From: Planctomycetota bacterium
Lineage (GTDB): Bacteria > Planctomycetota > UBA1135 > GCA-002686595
NCBI GenBank assembly: GCA_012959785.1
Contig: DUCM01000021.1
Coordinates: 371,025-435,024 of the forward strand
Direction of reading: 5' to 3'
DNA: 64,000 nucleotides
Shown: piece after piece, positions 53,734-61,773 of the stretch
How the letters are laid out: each line of letters starts with the position of its first letter
How positions within the stretch are numbered: the first letter of the stretch is position 1
Made by a program: the position numbers and the translations under genes
The notes under the pieces: generated by a model
What the model saw: only the letters and a program-made list of their open reading frames with translations
The model's database searches: none
Told to the model about the DNA's origin: nothing

Positions 53734-54645
53734 TTACTTCAGCGACCGATAGTAGACGCCACGGTTGCCGCCGGCGCGCTTGGCTTGGCGCAGAGCCAGC
53801 TCGGCATGTTTGCGTAGAGTCCTGGTGGAGTCCACCTCGCCGCCGAGCACGGTCTCGAATCCGATGCTCGTGCTGATGGAGATGTTGCGAATCTCGTCGC
53901 CCACATTCCCCGAGAGTTCCTTGATCGTCACGGCCAGTCGGTGGACCGCGGCCGCGGCTTCGATGGGGCCGCAGTAGGGCAGGATCAGGGCGAACTCGTC
54001 GCCTCCGATGCGCCCGGCCACATCCTCGGTGCGCAGGGTTTCACGGATAGCGCAACCCACTTCGGCGATGACCGCGTCGCCCACCATGTGGTCATAGTCC
54101 TTGTTGACCTGGCCAAAGCGGTCGAGGTCGAGGAGCACGAGGGCCATGTCCAGGCCGTGGCGTTCAGCCGCCGAGAAGTGCTCTCTCAGGCGCTCCTCGA
54201 AGACGGCCGGTCGCAGGAGTTCGGTGCGCTCATCGTGGGAAGCGCGAAAACGCAGGTCCTTGATTTGCGCGTTGCGTTCGGCCTGAGCCACCAGGCGCTC
54301 GATGCGTAGGTCGTACTCCTCGAGGGGCGCGTCGCGGTGGATGATGTCCCAGTTCTCCACGCCTAGAGAGCGGCAGGCCTCGATCGCCCGCATGGGGTCG
54401 GCAGCGTCGCAGACCAGCAGCACGGGGGTAGGGTTTTCCTCCCCCCGTAGACGGCCGATCTCGCTGAGTTCGGCCAGGGCCGTGGAGCTGAGGGGGTCGA
54501 CGATGATCACATCCGGCTGCTCGCCGTCCAGCTGCTCGCAGGTACTGACGAGGCTCGAGGAGCACTGAATCTCGAAGCCCGTCTCGCGAAGCGGGTCCAA
54601 GAGGGCTTCTAGACCCATTCCACGGTGGTCACAAACTAGAATCAT
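53734..54645 (-). CDS. Diguanylate cyclase with receiver-like domain
   Basis: 303 residues. Residues 1-120 look like a response-regulator receiver (phospho-acceptor position D50 in PDVIIVDPL, K-like position absent), so phosphorylation is uncertain. The GGDEF domain has the active GGDEF (214-218), the DxD/N substrate residues in LLDLDRFGQVNKDYDHMVGD, and a complete I-site R205-T-E-D208 five residues before GGDEF, indicating feedback inhibition by c-di-GMP. It makes c-di-GMP from two GTP. The start ATG at 54643-54645 gives a normal receiver N-terminus; an upstream in-frame Met is possible. Confidence 0.9.
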   Translation of the reverse strand: MILVCDHRGMGLEALLDPLRETGFEIQCSSSLVSTCEQLDGEQPDVIIVDPLSSTALAELSEIGRLRGEENPTPVLLVCDAADPMRAIEACRSLGVENWDIIHRDAPLEEYDLRIERLVAQAERNAQIKDLRFRASHDERTELLRPAVFEERLREHFSAAERHGLDMALVLLDLDRFGQVNKDYDHMVGDAVIAEVGCAIRETLRTEDVAGRIGGDEFALILPYCGPIEAAAAVHRLAVTIKELSGNVGDEIRNISISTSIGFETVLGGEVDSTRTLRKHAELALRQAKRAGGNRGVYYRSLK

Positions 54646-55049
54646 CGGATGGATGCAGGGGCAGCGGCAGACAACCCCCGCACTTGGAAGTTTAGCCCGC
54701 AATTAGGGGCTCTGCCCCGATTCCCCCGCAATCGTGGCAGAATTCGCAACCCCGGGTCGTGCCACCGAAGCTCGCGTGTGGGGGTAGGCGATTGACTGGA
54801 GGATGGAGGCCAGTACACTCTTTGGCCCTGGAAGTGGCCTTGTTCCGCTCCGCGGGCCCTTTGGGTTGGCTGCCTCTTGGGCACCCGAGAGGGCTTTTCC
54901 GGGCCACCCTTTCTTCTTTCTTGTTGCAGAAACTGCTTGTTGCAGATCTGCATGTTGCAGAGTGGCTTGTGCAGCCTCTCTTCGCCGACCTGGACTTCCC
55001 GGACCGGCGACTCGAAATAAAACTCTAGAACCCCTCAGCTCTACTCCCC
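54646..55049. other. 404-bp intergenic region, rpsB leader
   Basis: Precedes the rpsB-tsf-pyrH-frr cluster and separates it from the divergent diguanylate cyclase gene. The last 130 bp contain three TGTTGCAGA repeats and the palindrome TGCAGATCTGCA, listed separately. No other gene or terminator was found. Confidence 0.5.
54922..54961 (+). repeat. Three TGTTGCAGA repeats with a 12-bp palindrome in the rpsB leader
   Basis: Copies start at 54922, 54938 and 54953, spaced 16 and 15 bp. Between the second and third lies TGCAGATCTGCA (54941-54952), a perfect palindrome. The cluster lies about 90-130 bp upstream of the rpsB start codon. In other bacteria the rpsB leader mediates autoregulation by S2; whether this arrangement does so is untested. 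Confidence 0.65.
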
Positions 55050-56081
55050 ATGGAGACAGTCAGCGTAACTCAGCTCATCGAAGCTGGTGTGCACTTCGGA
55101 TGCCGCGTGTCGCGGTGGAATCCGAAAATGGCTCCGTACATCTACGGACGCCGCAATCTCATTCATGTCATCGACCTGCGCCAAACCCTGCGCGGGATTC
55201 TGCGTGCTCAAAATGTGCTCTATCATCTCGCCGCTGAAGGCTCGGCCATCCTCTGGGTGGGCACCAAGCGTCAGGTCAAGGGCGTCGTTGCCGAGGTCGG
55301 TGAGCGCACCGGCATGCCCATCGTCACCGAGCGTTGGATTGGCGGCACGCTGACCAACTTCTCGGTCATCCGCTCGCGCCTGCGGCGCCTGGAAGAGCTG
55401 GAAAAAATCGAAGAGGATGGTTCCTCCTCGGAGTACTCGAAGAAGGCTCTGGCCACCCTGCGCCGCGAGCGCCGCAAGATCACCCGCAACCTCGGCGGCA
55501 TCCGCGAGATGAACGGCATCCCCGGCGCCATGGTGGTGGTGGATCCCGCCCGCGAATACAACGCCGTTCGCGAGGCCCGCAAGATGGGCCTGATTGTCAT
55601 CGGCATCCTGGACACGGATTGCGATCCGTCCAAGGCTGACATCGTCATCCCCGGTAACGACGACGCGCTCAAATCGGTGCGACTGTTGATCGAGCAGCTG
55701 GCTGAGGCCGTGGAAGAGGGTGGTGCGAACCACCGCGACAACATGGCTTCGGTGGATGCAGCCGAGAAGCACGAGGATCTCGAGGAAGGCATCGTGCGTC
55801 CCACGCGCACCCTGCGTCCGATCCCGGCCCTGGTCAAGGAGACCGAGGCAGGCGGCCAGGCCGCAGCCTCTGCCACCGCAGCCGCCGAGACCGAAGTTCC
55901 CCCCGCGGAACCTGCTCCCGAGGCAGATCCCGCACCCAGCACAGCTGCCGCACCGGAAGCCTCCGTCGAGCCGGCTGCCGCACCCGCGAGCGAGTCAGCC
56001 GCCGTGCCTGTTGCCCCTGTTGCCCCTGTTGCCGGCAAGAAGCCAGTTGCCGACAAGACGACCGACGAAACGTCCGATTGA
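55050..56081 (+). CDS. rpsB: 30S ribosomal protein S2
   Basis: 343 residues. The core (1-~225) has VTQLIEAGVHFGCRVSRWNPKM, YIYGRRNLIHVIDLRQT, FVVWVGTKRQ-like AILWVGTKRQVKG, TERWIGGTLTNFSVIR and GIPGAMVVVDP...DTDCDPS. Beyond the usual ~240-residue length it has a ~90-residue C-terminal tail rich in Ala, Pro, Glu and Val, including a VAPVAPVA repeat, probably disordered. First gene of a translation operon: rpsB-tsf (177 bp), pyrH, frr. No clear Shine-Dalgarno precedes the ATG. The 5' leader has a repeat cluster. Confidence 0.97.
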   Translation: METVSVTQLIEAGVHFGCRVSRWNPKMAPYIYGRRNLIHVIDLRQTLRGILRAQNVLYHLAAEGSAILWVGTKRQVKGVVAEVGERTGMPIVTERWIGGTLTNFSVIRSRLRRLEELEKIEEDGSSSEYSKKALATLRRERRKITRNLGGIREMNGIPGAMVVVDPAREYNAVREARKMGLIVIGILDTDCDPSKADIVIPGNDDALKSVRLLIEQLAEAVEEGGANHRDNMASVDAAEKHEDLEEGIVRPTRTLRPIPALVKETEAGGQAAASATAAAETEVPPAEPAPEADPAPSTAAAPEASVEPAAAPASESAAVPVAPVAPVAGKKPVADKTTDETSD

Positions 56082-56124
56082 GGCCTGCGCGCCCCGCGAG
56101 CGGGGCTCCTGCTAGCCAGGCCGC

Positions 56125-56151
56125 GCCCGCCCGGGAGCTTCCCGGGCGGGC
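56125..56151 (+). terminator. Strong GC hairpin between rpsB and tsf
   Basis: A perfect 12-bp stem with a three-base GCT loop: GCCCGCCCGGGA (56125-56136) pairs with TCCCGGGCGGGC (56140-56151). No T-run follows, so it is not a classical intrinsic terminator. It may attenuate tsf transcription or set the end of rpsB mRNA. A smaller hairpin (GCCCCG/CGGGGC) lies at 56090-56105. Confidence 0.5.
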
Positions 56152-56258
56152 TCGGCTGATTCTTTCCATACACCTCCTGGTTTTCCGGGAGCACACTGTC
56201 AACCTCGCTCCTCCTCCTCCTGGAGCGCCGCCCCTCCCAAAAAAGAACCTACAATTTC

Positions 56259-57101
56259 ATGCCCATTACTGCTGCTGATGTCCGAAGCCTGCGCGAAAAA
56301 ACTGGCGCGCCGATGATGGACTGCAAGAAGGCCCTGGAGGCCACTGGAGGCGACTTTGACGGCGCCGAAGATCACCTGCGCAAGCTCGGCCTGAAGGCCG
56401 CTGGCAAGAAGGTCGGCCGCGCCACGGGCGAAGGCCGCTGCTTCTTCAAGATCAGCGAAGACGGCCAGAGCGGCGCCATGGTGGCCGTGGCCTGCGAGAC
56501 CGATTTCGTGGCTGCCACCGAGGACTACAACGGTTTTCTGCACCGGCTCTGCGACCATATCCTCGAGCACAAGACGCCCTCGGCCGAGGCTCTGCTCAAG
56601 GAAAGCTGGGCAGGAGAGGGCACCGTCGAGGATGCTCTGACCGAGATCATCGGCAAGCTGGGCGAGAACATGAGCATCGCCGCTGCCAAGTTCGTCTCGG
56701 CCTCCGACGGATTTGTGGGGGGCTACATTCACCACAACATGAAGATCGGTGTGCTCTCCGCCCTGACCACAAGCGCTGGCCGCGAAGAGGCCGAAGCGGT
56801 TCTCAAGCAGCTCGGCATGCACGCCGCTGCCGTGCCGCCCACGGCTCTTTCCCGGGACGAGATAGACGCTGACTTGATCGAGCGCGAAAAGGCCATCTAC
56901 CGTGATGAGGTCAAATCCAAGCCGGCTGAGATCCAGGACAAGATCATCGCGGGCAAGCTGAATAAGTTTTTTGCAGGCGTGGCCCTGCGCGAACAGCCCT
57001 GGGTCATGGACGACTCCATGAGCGTCGAAAAGGCCATGGTTCAGGCCCTGGGCGACGGAACCGTCATCCAGGACTACGCCCGTTTCAACATTGGTGAGTA
57101 G
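56259..57101 (+). CDS. tsf: Elongation factor Ts
   Basis: 280 residues. The N-terminal UBA-like domain (ADVRSLREKTGAPMMDCKKALEATGGDFDGA) is followed by the TDFV motif (VACETDFVAATED) that inserts into EF-Tu, and the C-terminal domain (VHHNMKIGVL-like YIHHNMKIGVLSA). It exchanges GDP for GTP on EF-Tu. Length is normal. Its last four codons and stop are duplicated directly downstream in an 18-bp tandem repeat, so the gene ends in a duplicated tail. Confidence 0.96.
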   Translation: MPITAADVRSLREKTGAPMMDCKKALEATGGDFDGAEDHLRKLGLKAAGKKVGRATGEGRCFFKISEDGQSGAMVAVACETDFVAATEDYNGFLHRLCDHILEHKTPSAEALLKESWAGEGTVEDALTEIIGKLGENMSIAAAKFVSASDGFVGGYIHHNMKIGVLSALTTSAGREEAEAVLKQLGMHAAAVPPTALSRDEIDADLIEREKAIYRDEVKSKPAEIQDKIIAGKLNKFFAGVALREQPWVMDDSMSVEKAMVQALGDGTVIQDYARFNIGE

Positions 57102-57122
57102 CCGAACATTGGTGAGTAGCCG
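57087..57122 (+). repeat. 18-bp tandem duplication over the tsf stop codon
   Basis: Two identical copies of AACATTGGTGAGTAGCCG at 57087-57104 and 57105-57122. The copy covers the last codons (Asn-Ile-Gly-Glu-stop) of tsf, so the duplicate carries a second in-frame stop. It is silent for the protein and looks like a recent slippage event. Confidence 0.95.
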
Positions 57123-57159
57123 GATTCTCCGGGCCTGATCGGTAATTTCTTTTCAAGCC

Positions 57160-57879
57160 ATGACCTACAAGCGCGTCTTGCTCAAGCTCTCGGGTGAAGC
57201 CCTCGGTCATCCCGAGAGCGGAAACGGACTGCATGTGCCGTCCCTCCAGAAACTCGCTGCGCAGATCGCGCGGGTAGCGGAGAGCGGCGTGCAGGTGGCT
57301 TTGGTCTGCGGTGGCGGCAACATCTTGCGCGGCGCCGAGTTCAGCGAACTGGGTGCCGAGCGCGCCAGCGCCGACTACATGGGCATGCTGGGCACGATCA
57401 TCAACGGCCTGGCGCTCTCCGACGCCCTCGAGGCCCAGGGCCTGGAAACTCGCGTGCTGACTGCCCTTGAAGTGCGCTCGGTGGCCGAACCCTATGTGCG
57501 CCGTCGGGCGGTGCGTCACCTCGACCTCGGTCGCGTGGTGATCCTTTCGGGAGGCCTGGGCACGCCGCTCTTCACCACCGACACGGCCGCGGCCCAGCGC
57601 GCGGTAGAGCTCGGTTGTGAGATTTTACTCAAGGCCACCAAGGTCGACGGGGTCTACACCGCGGACCCCAAGCTCGATTCGAGCGCCGAGCGTTTTGCCA
57701 GCCTGACCTACATGGATGTGCTGGGCGGTCGCCTGGAGGTGATGGATGGCACAGCCATTGCCATGTGCATGGAGCACGATTTGCCCGTCATCGTGTTCGA
57801 TCTCTTCAAGGACGGGAATCTGGAACGCATCGTTCAGGCAGAGGACGGCCTGGGCACCATCATCAGGAGCACGGCATGA
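57160..57879 (+). CDS. pyrH: Uridylate kinase (UMP kinase)
   Basis: 239 residues of the amino-acid-kinase fold: LLKLSGEALG, VCGGGNILRG, GTIINGLALSDALEAQGL, SGGLGTPLFTTDTAAAQRAVELGCEILLKATKVDGVY. It phosphorylates UMP to UDP. Located between tsf and frr as in many bacteria, and its stop overlaps the frr start (ATGA). Confidence 0.96.
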   Translation: MTYKRVLLKLSGEALGHPESGNGLHVPSLQKLAAQIARVAESGVQVALVCGGGNILRGAEFSELGAERASADYMGMLGTIINGLALSDALEAQGLETRVLTALEVRSVAEPYVRRRAVRHLDLGRVVILSGGLGTPLFTTDTAAAQRAVELGCEILLKATKVDGVYTADPKLDSSAERFASLTYMDVLGGRLEVMDGTAIAMCMEHDLPVIVFDLFKDGNLERIVQAEDGLGTIIRSTA

Positions 57880-58436
57880 CCTACGACCAATTAGTGAAGG
57901 ACACCTCCAGCCGCATGGAGAAGGCCGTCAAGCACCTTCAGGACCACTTGCGCAGCATCCGTACCTCGCAGGCCTCGCCTTCTCTGGTGGAGAACATCCG
58001 CGTGGACTACTACGGCACCCCGACGCCCATGTCACAGTTGGCGTCGATTTCGGTTCCCGAGCCCCGCATGCTGGTGGTCAAGCCCTTTGACGCCTCAGCT
58101 CTGCAGGAGATGGCCAAGGCCATCCAGAAGTCAGATCTCGGCATAAATCCCCAGAGCGACGGCAAGGTCCTGCGCCTGACCCTGCCGCAGCTCTCCGGGG
58201 ACCAGCGCAAGAAATACGCCGCCAAGGTCAAGGAGATGTGCGAGGAGGGCCGCGTGGCCATGCGCAACACCCGGCGCGAGATGAACAAACTCGCCGATCA
58301 AGCCAAGAAGGGCGGCGATCTCACCGAGGATGACAACCGCCAGCTCCACGACGAGATCCAGACGCTACTGAAGTCCTTCGAGCAGCAGGTGGACAATGTG
58401 CTCGAGAACAAGACCCGGGAAGTTCTGGAGCTCTGA
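57876..58436 (+). CDS. frr: Ribosome recycling factor
   Basis: 186 residues. Conserved RRF blocks are present: MEKAVKHLQDHLRSIRTSQASPSLVENI, VDYYGTPTPMSQLASISVPEPRMLVVKPFD, GINPQSDGKVLRLTLPQLSGDQRK and KLADQAKKGGDLTEDDNRQ. It splits post-termination ribosomes with EF-G. Last gene of the rpsB operon; start overlaps pyrH by 4 bp. Confidence 0.97.
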   Translation: MTYDQLVKDTSSRMEKAVKHLQDHLRSIRTSQASPSLVENIRVDYYGTPTPMSQLASISVPEPRMLVVKPFDASALQEMAKAIQKSDLGINPQSDGKVLRLTLPQLSGDQRKKYAAKVKEMCEEGRVAMRNTRREMNKLADQAKKGGDLTEDDNRQLHDEIQTLLKSFEQQVDNVLENKTREVLEL

Positions 58437-58600
58437 GAGCAGCCCAAGAGTGGCGCTCGCGGAAAACTCAGCACGAGGTTTTTCCTGGGGCTGTCATTTT
58501 GTACTCTTCGCCCCAGCTTCGGTCTTCGATTGTGCCCAGCGCGAGCGAGCCCCGCAGGCGATACAGACGATTCAAGACGAAATTCAAGACCCAAGCGAGT

Positions 58601-58676
58601 GGGCGCGTAGCTCAGTTGGTAGAGCAACTGGCTTTTAACCAGTAGGTCCCAGGTTCGATCCCTGGCGCGCTCACCA
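58601..58676 (+). tRNA. tRNA-Lys (anticodon TTT)
   Basis: A 76-nt cloverleaf. Acceptor GGGCGCG pairs with CGCGCTC (one G-T), D stem GCTC/GAGC with the AGTTGGTA loop, anticodon stem ACTGG/CCAGT with loop CTTTTAA (anticodon TTT), T stem CCAGG/CCTGG with loop TTCGATC, and an encoded CCA end after discriminator A. It lies downstream of frr. Confidence 0.97.
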
Positions 58677-58756
58677 CTCGCTTTTCCGCTGGGTCCTCAA
58701 GGAGACCCGGCCTCCCCTGGCCCCCGCGGCTGGAGTCACGCTCCCATGGCCCAGCG

Positions 58757-60097
58757 TTACGCCAGGGTTGCCAGAACCTTTCCTGCGCAGGCGGCTTCCA
58801 CGGCTTCAATCGTCTTGGGGATCTGCGCGGTGAGATTTTCGCTGCCCTCGGCCGTGACCAAGATGTCGTCCTCGATGCGCACCCCGATGCCGCGCCAGCG
58901 CTCGTCGACGCTCTCGTCATCGGCGCTGATGTAGAGCCCCGGTTCCACGGTCAACACCATGCCGGGCTCGAGTTTGCGGGGTTCGTCCGCAGCACAGTAG
59001 GAGCCGCAGTCGTGGACATCGAGGCCCAACCAGTGGCTAGTCTTGTGAATCGTGAAGCGCTCTTCGGCGCCTTCCTCTGCTGTCTTGTCGCCCTCGCCCG
59101 CCAACAGGCCCAGGCGGATCAGACCGCGGGTCAGCACTCTCTTGGCCACGGCGTGGACCTGGTCCACGGCCAGCCCCGGCTGGATGGCCTCGATGGCCGC
59201 CAGTTGCGCTTCGAGTACCAGCTCGTAGATTTCCTTCTGGGCGGGATTGAAGGAGCCGTTCACCGGATAGGTGCGGGTCACATCGGATGCGTAGTACTCC
59301 ACTTCGCAACCCGCGTCCACGAGCAGGAGCTCGCCGTCCACCAGGGGCTCGTCATTCTCCACATAGTGCAGGATGCACGCGTTGTCGCCGCCGGCGGCGA
59401 TGGTGGTGTAGGCCATGCCCGTGGCTCCGCGGCAGCGGAAGGTGTATTCGATCAAGGCGTCGATCTCATTCTCGCCGACCCCCGGCGCCGCCCGCTCCAT
59501 GGCGGCGATGTGCGCTTCACAGGTGATCGCAGCCGCGGCGCGCATCAATTCCAACTCGGCTGGGCTCTTGAAGAGGCGCTGTTCGTGCAAGCTGGGCGCT
59601 GGGTCAATCAACTCCACCGGCGGCTGGATGCCGCCGCGGGCCTTGTTGCGCAGGCCCGCGATCATGGCCAGCACCTTGCGATCGCGCTCCTCGCTGAGGC
59701 CCGTGCGGTAGACGATGCTTTGGTAGTTTTTGAGCAGGTCGCCGAGGACATCCCAGATGTCTTCGATGTCATAGGCGGCATCCACGCCCAGGGTTTTGGG
59801 GGCGGCTTGCACTCCCAGGCGGCGACCGGTCCAGGTTTCCAGCTTGGCATTCTTCTCGCGCAGGAACAGAATCGAGCGCCTCGGCTCTTCGTCTCCCAGG
59901 GCACCATCGGGCAACAGCACGAGCAGGGCGCCGGGCTCGGCAAAACCGGTGAGGTACCAGAAGTCGCTGTCCGGACGAAAGCGGTACTCGCAATCGTTGT
60001 TGCGCACTTTGTGGGTCGCCGTGGCCACGATGGCCGCGCTCTTCGTGCGGGCCAATCCGTCGAGTAGTCGTTCGCGGTGGGTTTGATAGATGGACAT
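58757..60097 (-). CDS. pepP: Xaa-Pro aminopeptidase (M24B)
   Basis: 446 residues. The N-terminal creatinase-like domain (YQTHRERLLDGLARTKSAAIVA, FRPDSDFWYLTGFAEPGALLVLLPDG) precedes a pita-bread M24 core with metal ligands in LLVDAGCEVEYYASDVTRTYPVNG, a His in IHKTSHWLGLDVHDCG, and two Glu in LEPGMVLTVEPGLY and GVRIEDDILVT. It removes N-terminal residues preceding proline. A weak overlap in function with prolidases is possible. Convergent with tRNA-Lys after 80 bp. Confidence 0.94.
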   Translation of the reverse strand: MSIYQTHRERLLDGLARTKSAAIVATATHKVRNNDCEYRFRPDSDFWYLTGFAEPGALLVLLPDGALGDEEPRRSILFLREKNAKLETWTGRRLGVQAAPKTLGVDAAYDIEDIWDVLGDLLKNYQSIVYRTGLSEERDRKVLAMIAGLRNKARGGIQPPVELIDPAPSLHEQRLFKSPAELELMRAAAAITCEAHIAAMERAAPGVGENEIDALIEYTFRCRGATGMAYTTIAAGGDNACILHYVENDEPLVDGELLLVDAGCEVEYYASDVTRTYPVNGSFNPAQKEIYELVLEAQLAAIEAIQPGLAVDQVHAVAKRVLTRGLIRLGLLAGEGDKTAEEGAEERFTIHKTSHWLGLDVHDCGSYCAADEPRKLEPGMVLTVEPGLYISADDESVDERWRGIGVRIEDDILVTAEGSENLTAQIPKTIEAVEAACAGKVLATLA

Positions 60098-60206
60098 GGA
60101 GAGCAGGGGCGGCTGGCTGGATCGTGGGAGATGTTTGGAGTCGAAGAGAATAGCCCGCCCGGCTGCCGCCGGTCATGAATAACCCCGCGCCCGTTCCAAA
60201 GTCCAT

Positions 60207-61316
60207 TCAGTCTCGGAGAACCCAGGCTTCAAGGCGCGAGGCGATGGCGCTCAAGAGTCGGCGCGCCTCGGCGGCTTCGCGGGGGAGGTGCGCTATCGTA
60301 GCGTTCCAAGGGGGGCGCGGCGGCGGCTCGTGGATGCCGATCAATCCGCCCGGCACATCCAGGAGGGCGGCCATGGCTTCAGCTGCAGTGCGCAATTCTT
60401 CTTCGAGTTCTGCCGCCTCGCCGGGGGAATCCAGCCCAGGCCAGGAAAACCACAGGCCACCGGCGGCGAGGGCTCGGGGCAGGTCGGCACCACAGGAGGC
60501 TGGCAGGGGCAGGCGCCGCCGTTTGAAACGGCCGAAGAGGGCGCGCTCTTCCTCGCCAGGCAGGAGTTTGAGTTCCAAGGCTCCGTGGCGTTCATCTTGA
60601 CGCATCCAGTCGATGTACTCGACGCGGATCTCGAGTCCCTCGGGTTCGGGCAGGAGAACGAACACGCGCACCGCCGCACCGCTGGTGTGCAACAGCCCGA
60701 CTTCGATGCCAGAGTTGTCGAGGGTCACGCGCAGGTCCACCGTGGCCGCTCCGATGCGCAGGCCGCGCACTATAGATTCGCGGGTCTGGTAACGGGTGCC
60801 AGGCGTCAAGGGCGGCGGCGGCGCGGGACGCAGGAGTACACCATCGTCCAGGATTCCCGGCAGGCCGCCCTGGCCTTTTGGGGCATCGAAGGGGACTCCG
60901 GGCAGGAGCGCGGGCAGGACGGCAGCCGACCAGGCGGGGTGACCTCCCAGGCGTTCGAGGTGGTTCCAGGCGTCGCGCCAGCGGCCTTCCTTCGTGGCGA
61001 ACAAACAAAGCGCCGCCCGAGTGCCGGGGTCGCTGCGCTCGCCCTGGGCTTCTTTTTTTACCAGGGTGCCCCAGCCGCGCCAGACTGCCCGCCTGTCGGC
61101 GCGGGGCGTTCCCGGCTGCAGCCAAGGCTGCTTTTTGAAGAGCTCTGGACCCAGGTCCACGGCGCGGGTTTCCCTGCCCACGCCAGCCCAGGCGCGGGCG
61201 TTGGCGCCCGCCGGCAGCACCACCGTCGGGGCGCTCTGGTGGCTGGGGAGGGCCATGAGCGCCAAGCAGCAGAGGGCCTGGACCGAACCCGGCTGCCGAT
61301 GGGGGGGTGAGACCAT
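60207..61316 (-). CDS. Hypothetical secreted protein
   Basis: 369 residues from the ATG at 61314-61316. A hydrophobic stretch (ALCCLALMALP) suggests a signal peptide, weak in form. The rest is a moderately charged protein (LERLGGHPAWSAAVLPALLP, ATVDLRVTLDNSGIEVGLL, PEGLEIRVEYIDWMRQDERHG) without motif I recognise. It is followed on the same strand by pepP (109 bp) and is divergent from the Trm112-like gene. I do not recognise the family. Confidence 0.65.
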   Translation of the reverse strand: MVSPPHRQPGSVQALCCLALMALPSHQSAPTVVLPAGANARAWAGVGRETRAVDLGPELFKKQPWLQPGTPRADRRAVWRGWGTLVKKEAQGERSDPGTRAALCLFATKEGRWRDAWNHLERLGGHPAWSAAVLPALLPGVPFDAPKGQGGLPGILDDGVLLRPAPPPPLTPGTRYQTRESIVRGLRIGAATVDLRVTLDNSGIEVGLLHTSGAAVRVFVLLPEPEGLEIRVEYIDWMRQDERHGALELKLLPGEEERALFGRFKRRRLPLPASCGADLPRALAAGGLWFSWPGLDSPGEAAELEEELRTAAEAMAALLDVPGGLIGIHEPPPRPPWNATIAHLPREAAEARRLLSAIASRLEAWVLRD

Positions 61317-61450
61317 GGCACCCAGCCTCGGGCTCTTCCGCTGGCCTGTCAAGTCACAGGGCCCCTCGCCTCCCCGCCTCCAAAAGTGAATAATCCCCCC
61401 AGCGCCAAGCCCCGCTCCTCGTCCCCCACAATCAAACCGACAAGAAAACC

Positions 61451-61738
61451 GTGAGCGAACCCCAAAACAACCCTGCGGAATCAGCCGGCCCCGTGATCGA
61501 CGCCGGCTTGCTTGAGATCCTGGCTTGCCCCGAGACCCACCAGCCCCTGCACCAAGCCAGCGCCAGCGAGTTGACCGCGGTCAACGCCCGCATCGCCGCG
61601 GGCAAGCAAAAAAATGTCGGTGGCGAGAGCATCAGCGATGAAATCGATGCCGGCCTCGTGCGCGAGGACGGCAAGATCCTGTACCCGATTCGTGACGCGA
61701 TTCCGGTCATGCTGATCGACGAGGGGCTGCCGCTCTAG
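61451..61738 (+). CDS. Trm112-family zinc-knuckle-like protein
   Basis: 95 residues from GTG 61451. The core (DAGLLEILACPETHQPLHQAS then LVREDGKILYPIRDAIPVMLIDEGLPL) is the Trm112/YcaR fold. In related proteins the knuckle has CxxC; here only the first Cys (ACPETH) is kept, so zinc binding is doubtful. Trm112-type proteins activate methyltransferases in other domains of life; bacterial members have no settled role. The next gene (eboE) begins 36 bp downstream on the same strand. Confidence 0.85.
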   Translation: MSEPQNNPAESAGPVIDAGLLEILACPETHQPLHQASASELTAVNARIAAGKQKNVGGESISDEIDAGLVREDGKILYPIRDAIPVMLIDEGLPL

Positions 61739-61773
61739 TCCGGCCCGGACCCAGAAAAGAGCACCGGAGCTCC

